Source: Tenacibaculum sp. 190524A02b
GTDB lineage: Bacteria; Bacteroidota; Bacteroidia; Flavobacteriales; Flavobacteriaceae
DNA length: 64,000 bases
Assembly (NCBI RefSeq): GCF_964036645.1
Contig: NZ_OZ038525.1
Coordinates: 3,042,001-3,106,000, forward strand
Direction: 5' to 3'
Shown: positions 49,110 to 58,466 of the stretch, one piece after another
How the letters are laid out: every line of letters begins with the position of its first letter
Numbering within the stretch: the stretch's first letter is position 1
Position numbers and translations under genes: made by a program
The notes under the pieces: generated by a model
What the model saw: only the letters and a program-made list of their open reading frames with translations
Told to the model about the DNA's origin: nothing
Databases searched by the model: none

Positions 49110-50519
49110 TTATTTTAATGTTGATGGACAAACTGTTGTTGTTCTTTCAATTGTAGTTTCTTTAATTGCCTTATAGCCTCCTGCTACATCTATAACATGG
49201 TGATATCCTCTTGCTTTTAATATTGAAGCTGCAATAACAGACCTATAACCTCCAGCACAATGCAAATAAAAATCTTTATCTAAAGGAAACTCATTAATGT
49301 GTTTGTTAATAAAATCTAGAGGTGTATTTGGTACATCTACAATATGTTCATTTTCATATTCTCCAGGCTTACGTACATCAAAAACAATCGCGTTATTTTT
49401 AATCGCTTCTTGTAATTGATTAGCTTGTACAGAGACTAAGGTATCTACTTCTTTATCTGTTTCTCTCCAAGCCTCAAAACTACCTTCTAAATATCCTAGA
49501 ACATTATCAAAACCTACTCTAGATAATCTTGTAATGGTTGTTTCTTCTTCTCCTTTAGGCGTGATTAATAAAATAGGTTGTTCTACATTTTTTATTAAAG
49601 CACCAACCCAAGGCGCAAATGTACCTCCTAGGCCTATAAAAATTGACTGAGGAATGAATCCTTTAATAAATTCAGATTGATGTCTTACATCTAGAATAAC
49701 AACCTCATGTTCATTTGCTTTTTTCTCAAATTCTGCAACTGATAATGCTTGTGCTCCATTTTTTAATACATCATCTATAGATTGATACCCTTCTTTATTC
49801 ATTTTTACATTGAGTGGAAAATATTCTGGTGGAGGTAATAAGCCATCCGTTACCTCTTTTACAAACTCCTCTTTTGACATATTTTCTCTTAACGCATAAT
49901 TAGTTTTCTTTTGCTCACCTATAGTTCCTACCGTTTCTTTACTCAAGTTTTTACCGCAAGCTGATCCAGCTCCATGCGCTGGATATACGATTACATGATC
50001 TTCTAAAGTCATAATTTTAGTACGTAAACTATCAAATAGTAAACCTGCAAGTTCTTCCTGAGTTAAATCGGCTGCTTTTTGGGCTAAATCTGGTCTTCCC
50101 ACATCTCCCAAAAACAAAGTATCTCCACTAAAAATAGCATGGTTATTTCCATTTTTATCTTTTAGTAAATAGGTTGTACTTTCCATTGTATGCCCAGGAG
50201 TGTGCAATGCTGTTATCGTTATATCCCCTATTTTAAATACTTCTTTATCTTTTGCTATATGTGCTTTGTACTTTGTTGTGGCTGTTGGTCCATATACAAT
50301 AGTAGCTCCTGTTTTTTCTGCTAGTGTTACATGTCCACTTACAAAATCAGCATGAAAATGTGTTTCAAAAATATATTTAATAGTAGCATTATTTTCTTTT
50401 GCTGTATTTATATACGACTTTACTTCCCTAAGTGGATCTATAATTGCTACTTCTCCTTTACTTTCAACATAATAAGCTCCTTGCGCTAAGCACCCTGTAT
50501 AAATTTGCTCTATCTTCAT
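49110..50519 (-). CDS. Persulfide dioxygenase-rhodanese fusion (CstB-like)
   Basis: A 469-residue, cytoplasmic protein in three parts. The metallo-beta-lactamase domain (residues 1-240) has THFHADFVSGH (His54, His56, Asp58, His63) and FSGDTLFLGDVGRPD, the ETHE1 persulfide dioxygenase signature. Two rhodanese domains follow. The first (around 270-350) has ILLITPKGEEETT in place of the active-site loop and no catalytic Cys. The second (370-465) has FYLHCAGGYRSV with its Cys. This matches CstB-type enzymes that oxidise persulfide to thiosulfate or sulfite. A SulP transporter gene is 15 bases upstream. Confidence 0.93.
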   Translation of the reverse strand: MKIEQIYTGCLAQGAYYVESKGEVAIIDPLREVKSYINTAKENNATIKYIFETHFHADFVSGHVTLAEKTGATIVYGPTATTKYKAHIAKDKEVFKIGDITITALHTPGHTMESTTYLLKDKNGNNHAIFSGDTLFLGDVGRPDLAQKAADLTQEELAGLLFDSLRTKIMTLEDHVIVYPAHGAGSACGKNLSKETVGTIGEQKKTNYALRENMSKEEFVKEVTDGLLPPPEYFPLNVKMNKEGYQSIDDVLKNGAQALSVAEFEKKANEHEVVILDVRHQSEFIKGFIPQSIFIGLGGTFAPWVGALIKNVEQPILLITPKGEEETTITRLSRVGFDNVLGYLEGSFEAWRETDKEVDTLVSVQANQLQEAIKNNAIVFDVRKPGEYENEHIVDVPNTPLDFINKHINEFPLDKDFYLHCAGGYRSVIAASILKARGYHHVIDVAGGYKAIKETTIERTTTVCPSTLK

Positions 50520-50534
50520 AATGTTATTATTGTT

Positions 50535-52265
50535 TTATTGGTACGCCTGATGTATGTATTGTGCGTATTTTTTTTGATTTAAATTATCCCCTGTTTTAAA
50601 AAAGTGAACGGCGCCATTAGCTCTCATAAAAAACTGATCTAACCCTACCACTTCTAACATTCCTCCTCTAAAAAGCGCATCTCTTACTGGCCCTTTTACT
50701 CCTGCGAAGAAAAATGTGACTCCTTTCTTTTTAAAATACTTTATTCTTTCTTTCAACATTTCTACCCCAGTACTATCCACTCTATTTATACTCTCTGCAT
50801 CTAATACAATAAGTTTTAAATCTTCTCCTTTTTCTTCTGCCATTTCTTCTAGTTTATCTCTAAAATAACTAGCATTAGCATAAAAAAGCTGTGCATCAAA
50901 TCTAAACACCAATACTTCTTTGTCTATAATAACTTCTTTAAACCTGTTCTTGTTTCTATAAAAATCAGAATCAGGTACCTTTCCTAATTCTATTACATAC
51001 GGCCTTGATGTTCTAAATATTAATAATACTAAAGACAATCCTACTCCTGTTATAATTCCATATTCAATACCTAAAAACAAGGTTGCTAAAAAGGTAACTA
51101 TCAGTAGCCAAAAATCTAAGTTATTTGCTTTCCATAACCTTTTGGCCTCTTTTATATTTACTAAATTAAATACTGCAACTACAATAATAGCCGCTAATAT
51201 AGTTTTAGGTAAATGATAAAATACTGGTGTTAAAAACAACAACGTAAGTATTACTAACACCACTGATATAAGCGCTGACATTCCTGTTTTTGCTCCTGCT
51301 TCAGCATTTATTGCAGATCTTGAAAAGCTTGATGTTGAAGGATACGATTTAAATAATGCTCCAACCATATTACTTAACCCAAGAGCTATTAATTCTTGGT
51401 TAGGCCTAATTCTATATTCATCTTGTTGTGATTCTAGTGTTTTTCCTATAGAAATTGTTTCTAAATACCCAACCATTACTAAAGTTAAGGCTATTGGCAT
51501 TAATTCTTTTACCAAAGCTATATCAATAGTTGGGACTGAAAATCCAGGTAAACCTGAAGGAATATCTTTAACTATAGCTACTCCTGACCAAAAGTCTCCA
51601 AAATATTTAACTACGGTAATTCCAAAAACAACTACAACTAATGCGTTTGGAATTTTTCTATTTATTTTTCTAAGTACTATTATTATAGCGCAAGCTATTA
51701 GACCTATAATGGTTGTTTTTTTATGGTAAAATTGTATTCTGCCAAAAATATCTTCTAAGAGAATATGAATTTGATCGCTTTGTAAAAAATCAACTCCTAA
51801 TAAATTTTTAAACTGATTTAATCCAATAATTAAAGCTACAGCTGAAGTAAACCCAGATATTACAGGTCTAGATAAAAAATTTACTACAAAACCTAACTGA
51901 AAAACTCCCATCAATAATTGAATAATTCCTACTATCAAAGCTAATAAAATAGCTATGGCAATATAACTTTCAGAACCTGTTAAAGCCAATGTTGATACTC
52001 CAGTAGCTACTATTAACGAATCCATCGCTACTGGTCCAATAGCTACTTGGCGTGAGGATCCGAAAATTGCATACATCAACTGTGGCATTAATGCAGCATA
52101 CAATCCGTAAATAGGTGGCAACCCTGCAATTAAAGCGTAAGCTATACCTTGAGGTATTAAAACAATAGCTACAGTTATCCCTGCTATAACATCACCTTGT
52201 AATTGTGATTTTTGATAGCTTGGTAGCCACTCTAAAATTGGTATTAACTTTTTAACTAGCTTCAC
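50535..52265 (-). CDS. SulP family inorganic anion transporter with STAS domain
   Basis: A 576-residue protein. About 12-14 membrane segments cover residues 20-430, with the SulP signature region near the start (VIAGITVAIVLIPQGIAYAL). A C-terminal STAS domain follows (LIVLDAESINRVDSTGVEML, about 460-560). Family members carry sulfate, bicarbonate or other anions. As first gene of an operon with the persulfide dioxygenase, it probably moves sulfite, sulfate or thiosulfate; bicarbonate is the main alternative. Confidence 0.92.
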   Translation of the reverse strand: MKLVKKLIPILEWLPSYQKSQLQGDVIAGITVAIVLIPQGIAYALIAGLPPIYGLYAALMPQLMYAIFGSSRQVAIGPVAMDSLIVATGVSTLALTGSESYIAIAILLALIVGIIQLLMGVFQLGFVVNFLSRPVISGFTSAVALIIGLNQFKNLLGVDFLQSDQIHILLEDIFGRIQFYHKKTTIIGLIACAIIIVLRKINRKIPNALVVVVFGITVVKYFGDFWSGVAIVKDIPSGLPGFSVPTIDIALVKELMPIALTLVMVGYLETISIGKTLESQQDEYRIRPNQELIALGLSNMVGALFKSYPSTSSFSRSAINAEAGAKTGMSALISVVLVILTLLFLTPVFYHLPKTILAAIIVVAVFNLVNIKEAKRLWKANNLDFWLLIVTFLATLFLGIEYGIITGVGLSLVLLIFRTSRPYVIELGKVPDSDFYRNKNRFKEVIIDKEVLVFRFDAQLFYANASYFRDKLEEMAEEKGEDLKLIVLDAESINRVDSTGVEMLKERIKYFKKKGVTFFFAGVKGPVRDALFRGGMLEVVGLDQFFMRANGAVHFFKTGDNLNQKKYAQYIHQAYQ

Positions 52266-52325
52266 GTTTCTTTTTTAAGTTCTGGGGTAAAACTTAGAAA
52301 ATTTTCTCATTATTATCTTCTACTC

Positions 52326-53348
52326 TTAAAATAACTCACCTTGCCTTGTTCCTTTTATTCTTCCTAAATGTTTATAGGCTAAATCAGTCACTTCTCTTCC
52401 TCTTGGGGTTCGCATAATAAAACCTTGTTGAATTAAAAAAGGCTCATATACTTCTTCAATAGTTTCAGCGTTTTCAGCTACGGCTGTAGCTAGCGTTGTA
52501 ATTCCTACTGGTCCTCCTTTAAATTTATCTATAATAGTCGTTAGAATTTTATTATCCATTTCATCCAAACCATGAGCATCAACATTCAATGCTTTTAAAG
52601 CGTATTTTGCTATCTCAATGGTAATTTTACCATCTCCTTTTATTTGTGCAAAATCTCTTACTCTTCTTAATAAAGCATTTGCTATACGTGGTGTACCTCT
52701 ACTTCTTCCAGCTATTTCAATGGCTGCTTCCATTGATATTGGAACTTTTAATATATAAGCACTACGTTGTAAAATAGTACTAAGTAATTCTGTTGAGTAA
52801 TAATGTAGTCTGCTACTAATTCCAAATCTGGCTCTCATTGGAGCCGTTAATAATCCCGAACGGGTGGTTGCTCCAACTAAAGTAAATGGCTCTAAGTTAA
52901 TTTGTACAGTACGTGCATTAGGTCCAGACTCAATCATTATATCAATTTTAAAGTCTTCCATTGCAGAATATAAATATTCCTCTACAATAGGACTTAATCG
53001 ATGAATTTCATCTATAAATAGTACATCTCTTTCATCAAGATTAGTCAATAAACCTGCTAAATCTCCCGGCTTATCTAACACTGGCCCAGAAGTTACTTTA
53101 ATACCTGCATTTAATTCATTAGCTAATATATGTGCTAATGTGGTTTTTCCTAACCCTGGAGGTCCATGGAATAATGTATGATCTAAAGCTTCATCTCTTT
53201 GATTTGCAGCTTCAACAAATATTTTAAGATTTTCAATAGCTTGTTCTTGACCGGTAAAATCATCAAAACTAAGCGGACGTAGTTTTTTTTCTACATCCAT
53301 TTCTTCGTTTGAATAATTTGTATTTTCTGGATTTAAATGCTCATTCAT
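52326..53348 (-). CDS. ruvB: Holliday junction DNA helicase RuvB
   Basis: A 340-residue protein from ATG 53348. The frame opens 7 codons earlier (53369), but a promoter -7 box lies at 53356-53363 within that stretch. It has the AAA+ core: [15 protein letters not shown] (Walker A), [12 protein letters not shown] (Walker B), LVGATTRSG (sensor 1), ARFGISSRL (Arg finger region). A winged helix follows ([16 protein letters not shown]). It drives branch migration of Holliday junctions with RuvA, not encoded here. Confidence 0.97.
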   Translation of the reverse strand: MNEHLNPENTNYSNEEMDVEKKLRPLSFDDFTGQEQAIENLKIFVEAANQRDEALDHTLFHGPPGLGKTTLAHILANELNAGIKVTSGPVLDKPGDLAGLLTNLDERDVLFIDEIHRLSPIVEEYLYSAMEDFKIDIMIESGPNARTVQINLEPFTLVGATTRSGLLTAPMRARFGISSRLHYYSTELLSTILQRSAYILKVPISMEAAIEIAGRSRGTPRIANALLRRVRDFAQIKGDGKITIEIAKYALKALNVDAHGLDEMDNKILTTIIDKFKGGPVGITTLATAVAENAETIEEVYEPFLIQQGFIMRTPRGREVTDLAYKHLGRIKGTRQGELF

Positions 53349-53355
53349 ACGTTTA

Positions 53356-53363
53356 CAAATATA
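53356..53363 (-). promoter_or_regulatory. Promoter -7 box for ruvB
   Basis: TATATTTG on the minus strand (CAAATATA on plus), an exact TAnnTTTG box 7 bases before ATG 53348, so the leader would be very short or absent. No TTG at 19 bases. Confidence 0.45.
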
Positions 53364-53444
53364 CTTCAAATAAAACGTTTAGTTTGTGATAAAAGTTACG
53401 AAGTACAAAGAGTTATCCAACAATTTACTTCGTTTTAAAGTTGT

Positions 53445-54314
53445 CTATTTCTGATAAATCCCTGCTTCCATAAATGCTTTTTTAGCAGCTTCTGTTACAT
53501 CTGCTTCAAATAACTTTTCATAACGCGCATCTAAAACATAAGCCTTTACTACTACTTTTGTTGCTGGATGATTGCTGAAATGGTCAAAAAATAGAATGGT
53601 TACAGGTTTGTCTATATTTAGGTATCTAGATGTAATAGCTGCTTCATTCGCTATTTTCCTTACTTTACTTACGTTTACATTTAAAGGCAACCATAAATTA
53701 ACCACTACCATACAATCTAAAGCCCCAGAATTAGCATTGGAGATATTATCTGAAATAATAGCTGAATTTGGTATAGTCACTAAATTATCATCTAACGTAT
53801 TAATTTGTGTATTACGTAGACCAATATTTACCACTTCTCCGTAATTCCCTTTTATATTGATTCTATCTCCTATCTGAAAAGGTCTATCCAGTATAATTAA
53901 CAAGCCTCCAAATACATTTTTTAAAATATCCTGCATTGCGAACCCTAATGCTAATGCAGATGACCCCATTAATGCATATATTGCTTCTGCTGACGGATTA
54001 AAAAGGGTCATGATTAAGGTATAAATTGCTAATGTCCATACCAAAATATTTACTACTGGTTGTATTCTTAAAATCTTTAATCTATGACGATTAAAATTCT
54101 TCACCATATTCTTGAAGAACCAGTTTAGTAATTTTATTAATCCCCATGTTAATAATAATACTACTAAAATGGTAAGTATTTTAGTAAATGATATAATGTC
54201 TTTAGCATTATTGATAGTTTCACCTACATTTTTTTGTACGTCTTCTACTGTTTCTTGCTGTGCATATCCAATACTAGTTATAAATAGAACTAAGTAATTT
54301 ATTAATTTCTTCAT
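53445..54314 (-). CDS. MscS-type mechanosensitive ion channel
   Basis: A 289-residue protein. A cleavable signal or first helix (YLVLFITSIGYAQ) is followed by three membrane segments. The third is the pore helix of MscS: ALMGSSALALGFAMQDILKN then VFGGLLIILDRPFQIGDRI. The beta domain (INTLDDNLVTIPNSAI) and a short C-terminal part complete it. It opens at high membrane tension to release solutes during osmotic downshock. It lies one base from the P-loop-like gene upstream and both read the same way, so they form a tightly coupled pair. Confidence 0.92.
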   Translation of the reverse strand: MKKLINYLVLFITSIGYAQQETVEDVQKNVGETINNAKDIISFTKILTILVVLLLTWGLIKLLNWFFKNMVKNFNRHRLKILRIQPVVNILVWTLAIYTLIMTLFNPSAEAIYALMGSSALALGFAMQDILKNVFGGLLIILDRPFQIGDRINIKGNYGEVVNIGLRNTQINTLDDNLVTIPNSAIISDNISNANSGALDCMVVVNLWLPLNVNVSKVRKIANEAAITSRYLNIDKPVTILFFDHFSNHPATKVVVKAYVLDARYEKLFEADVTEAAKKAFMEAGIYQK

Positions 54315-54315
54315 T

Positions 54316-55503
54316 TTATTTAATATTTCTATTTAAACGTTCTCTTAATCTATCTTTTAATGCATCTAAATACATTAAATTAATTCGATATTGTATTGTT
54401 TGTTTTTTGCTATTTTGTACGGGTCTAATTAGGTTTTTTTCTAATAATTTTTCTATTGTTAATCTACTTGTTCTATTGGTATTTCTTAAAACCACATTTA
54501 ACTCCTGAATTGTTAAAGCCCTATGCTGAAAGATAGCTTCTAACGTAAATAAATCACTCAAATTTAAATCTTCAATTTCCTTTGAGACATATGGTTTTAT
54601 ATATACTGTTTTATCTTTGACTTTATAGGCAGAATCTCTTGCATATAATATTGCTTTAGATATATTTCCTTTAGAAAAGCTGTATAATTTTTTTAAGAAT
54701 AGTTCCTCTAATAATTGTTGCCTTTCTTCTTTAGTGACTTTCTTTAATTGATTTTCAACTTTTCTAGTCATGTCATTAGGTTTTAGATAAATAATATCAT
54801 AACCTGCATTTCTAGACATTATTTCTTCTTTTAACAACTCATCTTCTATTGGATTAAGTCTAATGATATATGGAAAATTAGAGGCAAAAAATTTAACTCT
54901 ATTTAAGTAATAAAAAGAATATTTATTAGCTGAAATTATCCAAAAAATATTTTTTTTGGTAGCGTGTAAGAATAATAGAAAGTCCTCTAATAGATTAAAT
55001 CCATTAATTTTTCTCATAAAAAGCCGTTCTATATTTTCAACAATGATTACTTCTTCTTCAACATTATTAATAATATATTCTCTCAAATCATTTAAGGTTT
55101 TATAATCACCTTCAAGTTGTAAATATTTTTGGAGTATAGTAACTAAGCTTTGGTAACTATCAATAGGTTCATAAGTCTCCAAAATTTTAGCCGATGGATA
55201 AATATAAGTACTTGCGTGCAATAAAGAAGTTGCCCCTTCCCCTGGATGTGTAACTACCAATACGGGCGCTTTTATTATTTTCCAGTTTTCATAAGCTCTT
55301 TCTAAACTTAACAAACCACTTTCTCTCCCTTTTAAGGTATCTTTATTTTGTAATGGATATAATGTAAATCTTTCTAAATACTCTTCTGGAAGTTCATTTC
55401 TTTCTTCAGCTTCCTCTATAATAGCTGCTTCTGATTGAAGTTTTATATCGAGTACTTTATAAACTACATTCTTTATCCCTTTCAGTTTTTCTGAAAATGA
55501 CAT
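54316..55503 (-). CDS. P-loop-like ATPase with degenerate Walker A and C-terminal winged helix
   Basis: A 395-residue, cytoplasmic protein. Residues 81-100 read VLVVTHPGEGATSLLH, which looks like a P-loop but has Gly90-Ala91-Thr92, so the usual Lys is Ala. Around 152-162 is VIIVENIERLF, a Walker-B-like strand with Glu-Asn, and IFWIISANKYSFYYLNR resembles a sensor strand. The last 100 or so residues suggest a winged helix-turn-helix (ALTIQELNVVLRN and TIEKLLEKNLIRP). I do not recognise a named family. It precedes the MscS gene by one base, so a channel-regulating role is a reasonable inference. Confidence 0.7.
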   Translation of the reverse strand: MSFSEKLKGIKNVVYKVLDIKLQSEAAIIEEAEERNELPEEYLERFTLYPLQNKDTLKGRESGLLSLERAYENWKIIKAPVLVVTHPGEGATSLLHASTYIYPSAKILETYEPIDSYQSLVTILQKYLQLEGDYKTLNDLREYIINNVEEEVIIVENIERLFMRKINGFNLLEDFLLFLHATKKNIFWIISANKYSFYYLNRVKFFASNFPYIIRLNPIEDELLKEEIMSRNAGYDIIYLKPNDMTRKVENQLKKVTKEERQQLLEELFLKKLYSFSKGNISKAILYARDSAYKVKDKTVYIKPYVSKEIEDLNLSDLFTLEAIFQHRALTIQELNVVLRNTNRTSRLTIEKLLEKNLIRPVQNSKKQTIQYRINLMYLDALKDRLRERLNRNIK

Positions 55504-55559
55504 TGATTTTGATTTTTTGTTAGGCTAAGATAATCAATCCTATTGGGAAATAATTCCAT

Positions 55560-55588
55560 AAAAAAAGTCTTCCAATATTTGGAAGACT
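55560..55588 (-). terminator. Terminator of the act-cox respiratory operon
   Basis: Perfect stem AGTCTTCCAA (55566-55575) / TTGGAAGACT (55579-55588) with a 3-base centre. On the minus strand it is followed by a T run, 28 bases past the coxA stop. Confidence 0.88.
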
Positions 55589-55615
55589 CTTAGTAGTTAT
55601 TTTATGTTCTAATTA

Positions 55616-57388
55616 TTATGATGGCTCTTCGCCTTCTAATAATGGTGTTGTCTGTAAAACAAAATCTTTACCGTGTAAATATTCACCGTTCTCATCAGTC
55701 TTACTGTAATCATAAGCCCATCTGTGAACTTCTGGAATAGCTCCTGGCCAGTTTCCGTGAATATGTTCTACTGGTGTTGTCCATTCTAATGTGTTAGCAT
55801 TCCATGGGTTTTGAGTGGCTTTTTGGCCTCTATAGATTGAGATGAAATAGTTTGCTAAGAATATTAACTGCGCTAATCCACCAATAATAGCCATAACAGT
55901 CATAAACACATTAATGTCTGCTAAATCATCAAACATTGGAAAGTTTGAGTTTGTATAATAACGACGTGGTAAACCTGCTAATCCAATAAAGTGCATTGGG
56001 AAGAATACTCCATACGCAGAAATTATAGTAATCCAGAAATGCCAATATCCTAATGTTTTGTTCATCATCCTACCGTACATTTTTGGGAACCAATGGTAGA
56101 TTCCTGCAAACATTCCAAATAATGCAGACACTCCCATTACTAAGTGGAAGTGCGCCACTACGAAATAAGTATCATGAACGTTAATATCTAATGCTGAATC
56201 TCCTAAAACTAATCCTGTTAAACCTCCAGTTACGAATGTAGATACTAATCCGATAGAGAATAACATAGCTGGATTCATTTGCAGGTTTCCTTTCCATAGT
56301 GTAGTTACATAGTTAAATGCTTTTACAGCCGAAGGAATTGCAATTAATACCGTAGTAAATGTAAATACAGAACCTAAAAATGGATTCATTCCAGAGATGA
56401 ACATATGGTGTCCCCATACAATTGTAGAAAGGAATGCGATTGCCATTATAGATCCAATCATCGCACGGTATCCAAAAATTGGCTTACGTGCATTTGTTGA
56501 TATAATTTCCGATGTTAAACCTAATGCTGGTAATAAAATGATATATACCTCTGGGTGACCTAAGAACCAGAATAAGTGTTCAAATAATACTGGTGAACCA
56601 CCTTGATAATGTAATACTTCTCCTGAAATGAATATATCAGATAAGTAGAAAGAAGTACCAAAACTTCTATCAAATATTAATAATAATGCTGCTGATAATA
56701 ATACAGGGAACGAAATCACACCAATAATTGCTGTAATAAAGAAAGCCCACATTGTTAAAGGCAATCTTGTCATTTTCATTCCTTTTGTACGTAAGTTTAA
56801 AACTGTAACGATGTAGTTTAATGAACCTATTAATGACGATGCAATAAAGATTGCCATAGAAACTAACCATAACGTCATACCTGTACCTGAACCTGGAATA
56901 GCCTGCGGTAAAGCAGATAAAGGAGGATAAATTGTCCACCCTGCAGATGCTGGCCCTGCTTCAACAAATAATGAAATAACCATTACTACTGAAGATAAGA
57001 AGAACAACCAGTAAGATACCATGTTCAAAAATCCTGAAGCCATATCACGTGCTCCAATTTGTAACGGAATTAATAAGTTTGAGAATGTACCACTTAAACC
57101 AGCTGTTAATACAAAGAATACCATAATTGTACCATGTATTGTTACCAATGCTAAGTACATATCTGGATTCATTACTCCATCTGTTTGATGATGTCCTAAA
57201 AATGCTTCTATAATAGAAAATGATTTTTCTGGCCATGCTATTTGTAAACGGAATAACATTGACATAAACACTCCAATAATTCCCATAAACATTCCTGTTA
57301 TCAAGAATTGCTTTGAAATCATTTTATGGTCTGTACTGAAAATGTATTTCGTTACAAATGTTTCTTTGTGGTGATGATGATCTGACAT
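55616..57388 (-). CDS. coxA: Cytochrome c oxidase subunit I
   Basis: A 590-residue protein with 12 or more membrane segments. Haem-copper signatures are all visible: the low-spin haem His in ALVTIHGTIMVFFVL, CuB His with HPEVYIILLPALG, the paired His in WGHHMFISGM, and the HDTYFVVAHFHLVMG block with the haem ligands. It reduces O2 to water and pumps protons. It follows coxB by 32 bases and ends the operon. A small soluble C-terminal tail is normal. Family A-type features (the YIILLP Tyr) are present. Confidence 0.97.
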   Translation of the reverse strand: MSDHHHHKETFVTKYIFSTDHKMISKQFLITGMFMGIIGVFMSMLFRLQIAWPEKSFSIIEAFLGHHQTDGVMNPDMYLALVTIHGTIMVFFVLTAGLSGTFSNLLIPLQIGARDMASGFLNMVSYWLFFLSSVVMVISLFVEAGPASAGWTIYPPLSALPQAIPGSGTGMTLWLVSMAIFIASSLIGSLNYIVTVLNLRTKGMKMTRLPLTMWAFFITAIIGVISFPVLLSAALLLIFDRSFGTSFYLSDIFISGEVLHYQGGSPVLFEHLFWFLGHPEVYIILLPALGLTSEIISTNARKPIFGYRAMIGSIMAIAFLSTIVWGHHMFISGMNPFLGSVFTFTTVLIAIPSAVKAFNYVTTLWKGNLQMNPAMLFSIGLVSTFVTGGLTGLVLGDSALDINVHDTYFVVAHFHLVMGVSALFGMFAGIYHWFPKMYGRMMNKTLGYWHFWITIISAYGVFFPMHFIGLAGLPRRYYTNSNFPMFDDLADINVFMTVMAIIGGLAQLIFLANYFISIYRGQKATQNPWNANTLEWTTPVEHIHGNWPGAIPEVHRWAYDYSKTDENGEYLHGKDFVLQTTPLLEGEEPS

Positions 57389-57420
57389 AATCTATACTTT
57401 ATATCTAATTTATAAATATC

Positions 57421-58431
57421 TTATTTAATAACTTGAGCTAATGTTTTTTGTTCTGATAACCACTTTTTGTATTCAGCCTCTTCTACAACAGTAATTTTCA
57501 TTTGCATATTATAGTGAGAAGCTCCACAAATTTTATTACATAATAATAAGTAATTAAATTCATATGGTTCCTCTTCACCTTTAGCAGCTCTGATTTTGTT
57601 TATCCCTTTAGTTTTTGCAATTACCTCAGGGTTTTTACGCATTTCTTCAGTAGTAAATTTAGGTGTAAATGCAAACTGGGTTACCATACCAGGCACACAG
57701 TTCATTTGCGCTCTAAAGTGAGGCATATAAGCTGAGTGCAATACATCTTGCGAACGGAACTTAAATAATACTTTTTTACCTTTTGGTAAATATAATTCAG
57801 TTACCTGCTTATCATCTTTAGCATTTGGGTCTGACATATCAACCCCCATAGTGTTAATTCCTTTAATAAAATTAACATTTCCTAAACCTAATTCATTATC
57901 TGCACCTGCATATCTAGCATCCCATCTAAACTGTTGAGAATATACCTCAATTACAATAGGATTTTCATCATCTCCAACATACATTACGTTATTCCATTGC
58001 CATAACCCATATCCAATTAACAAAACAATTGTTACTGCAGGAATAGTAGTCCATAACAATTCTAATTTATGACTATCTGCATAAAACAACGCTTTGTTAT
58101 TCTTATTACCTCTATACTTGTAAGAGAAGTAAAAGATTAAAAACTGCATAGCGAATTGAACAATTCCAATTAGCCAAAACGTTATATCGAATAAATTATC
58201 GTCATGTTCTCCTTCTATAGAGGCAGACTCAGGTAACATTATAACATTCATTGCTATTAAGCAGTAAATCATCATTGCATATAAAAATGCAAGGAAACCT
58301 AATGATATTTTACCTTGTATATCATTGTCTTTATCTGTAGCAATTACAGAACGAAAATTCATTATACGAGTTATTTGCCAAAAGCTAACTCCTATTGCAA
58401 CTGCTATAAAAATGTAAAATAAAGCGAGCAT
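57421..58431 (-). CDS. coxB: Cytochrome c oxidase subunit II
   Basis: A 336-residue protein. It has a first hydrophobic N-terminal segment (LALFYIFIAVAIGVSFWQI), then further helices around residues 45-110. The periplasmic CuA domain follows: EVYSQQFRWDARY, HSAYMPHFRAQMNCVPGM, and NYLLLCNKICGASHYNMQMK with the paired Cys, His and Met CuA ligands. It accepts electrons from cytochrome c or from complex III directly. It is 35 bases downstream of actF. Confidence 0.96.
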   Translation of the reverse strand: MLALFYIFIAVAIGVSFWQITRIMNFRSVIATDKDNDIQGKISLGFLAFLYAMMIYCLIAMNVIMLPESASIEGEHDDNLFDITFWLIGIVQFAMQFLIFYFSYKYRGNKNNKALFYADSHKLELLWTTIPAVTIVLLIGYGLWQWNNVMYVGDDENPIVIEVYSQQFRWDARYAGADNELGLGNVNFIKGINTMGVDMSDPNAKDDKQVTELYLPKGKKVLFKFRSQDVLHSAYMPHFRAQMNCVPGMVTQFAFTPKFTTEEMRKNPEVIAKTKGINKIRAAKGEEEPYEFNYLLLCNKICGASHYNMQMKITVVEEAEYKKWLSEQKTLAQVIK

Positions 58432-58466
58432 AATATCTAAACTATTATTTATTATTATTTTATTTA

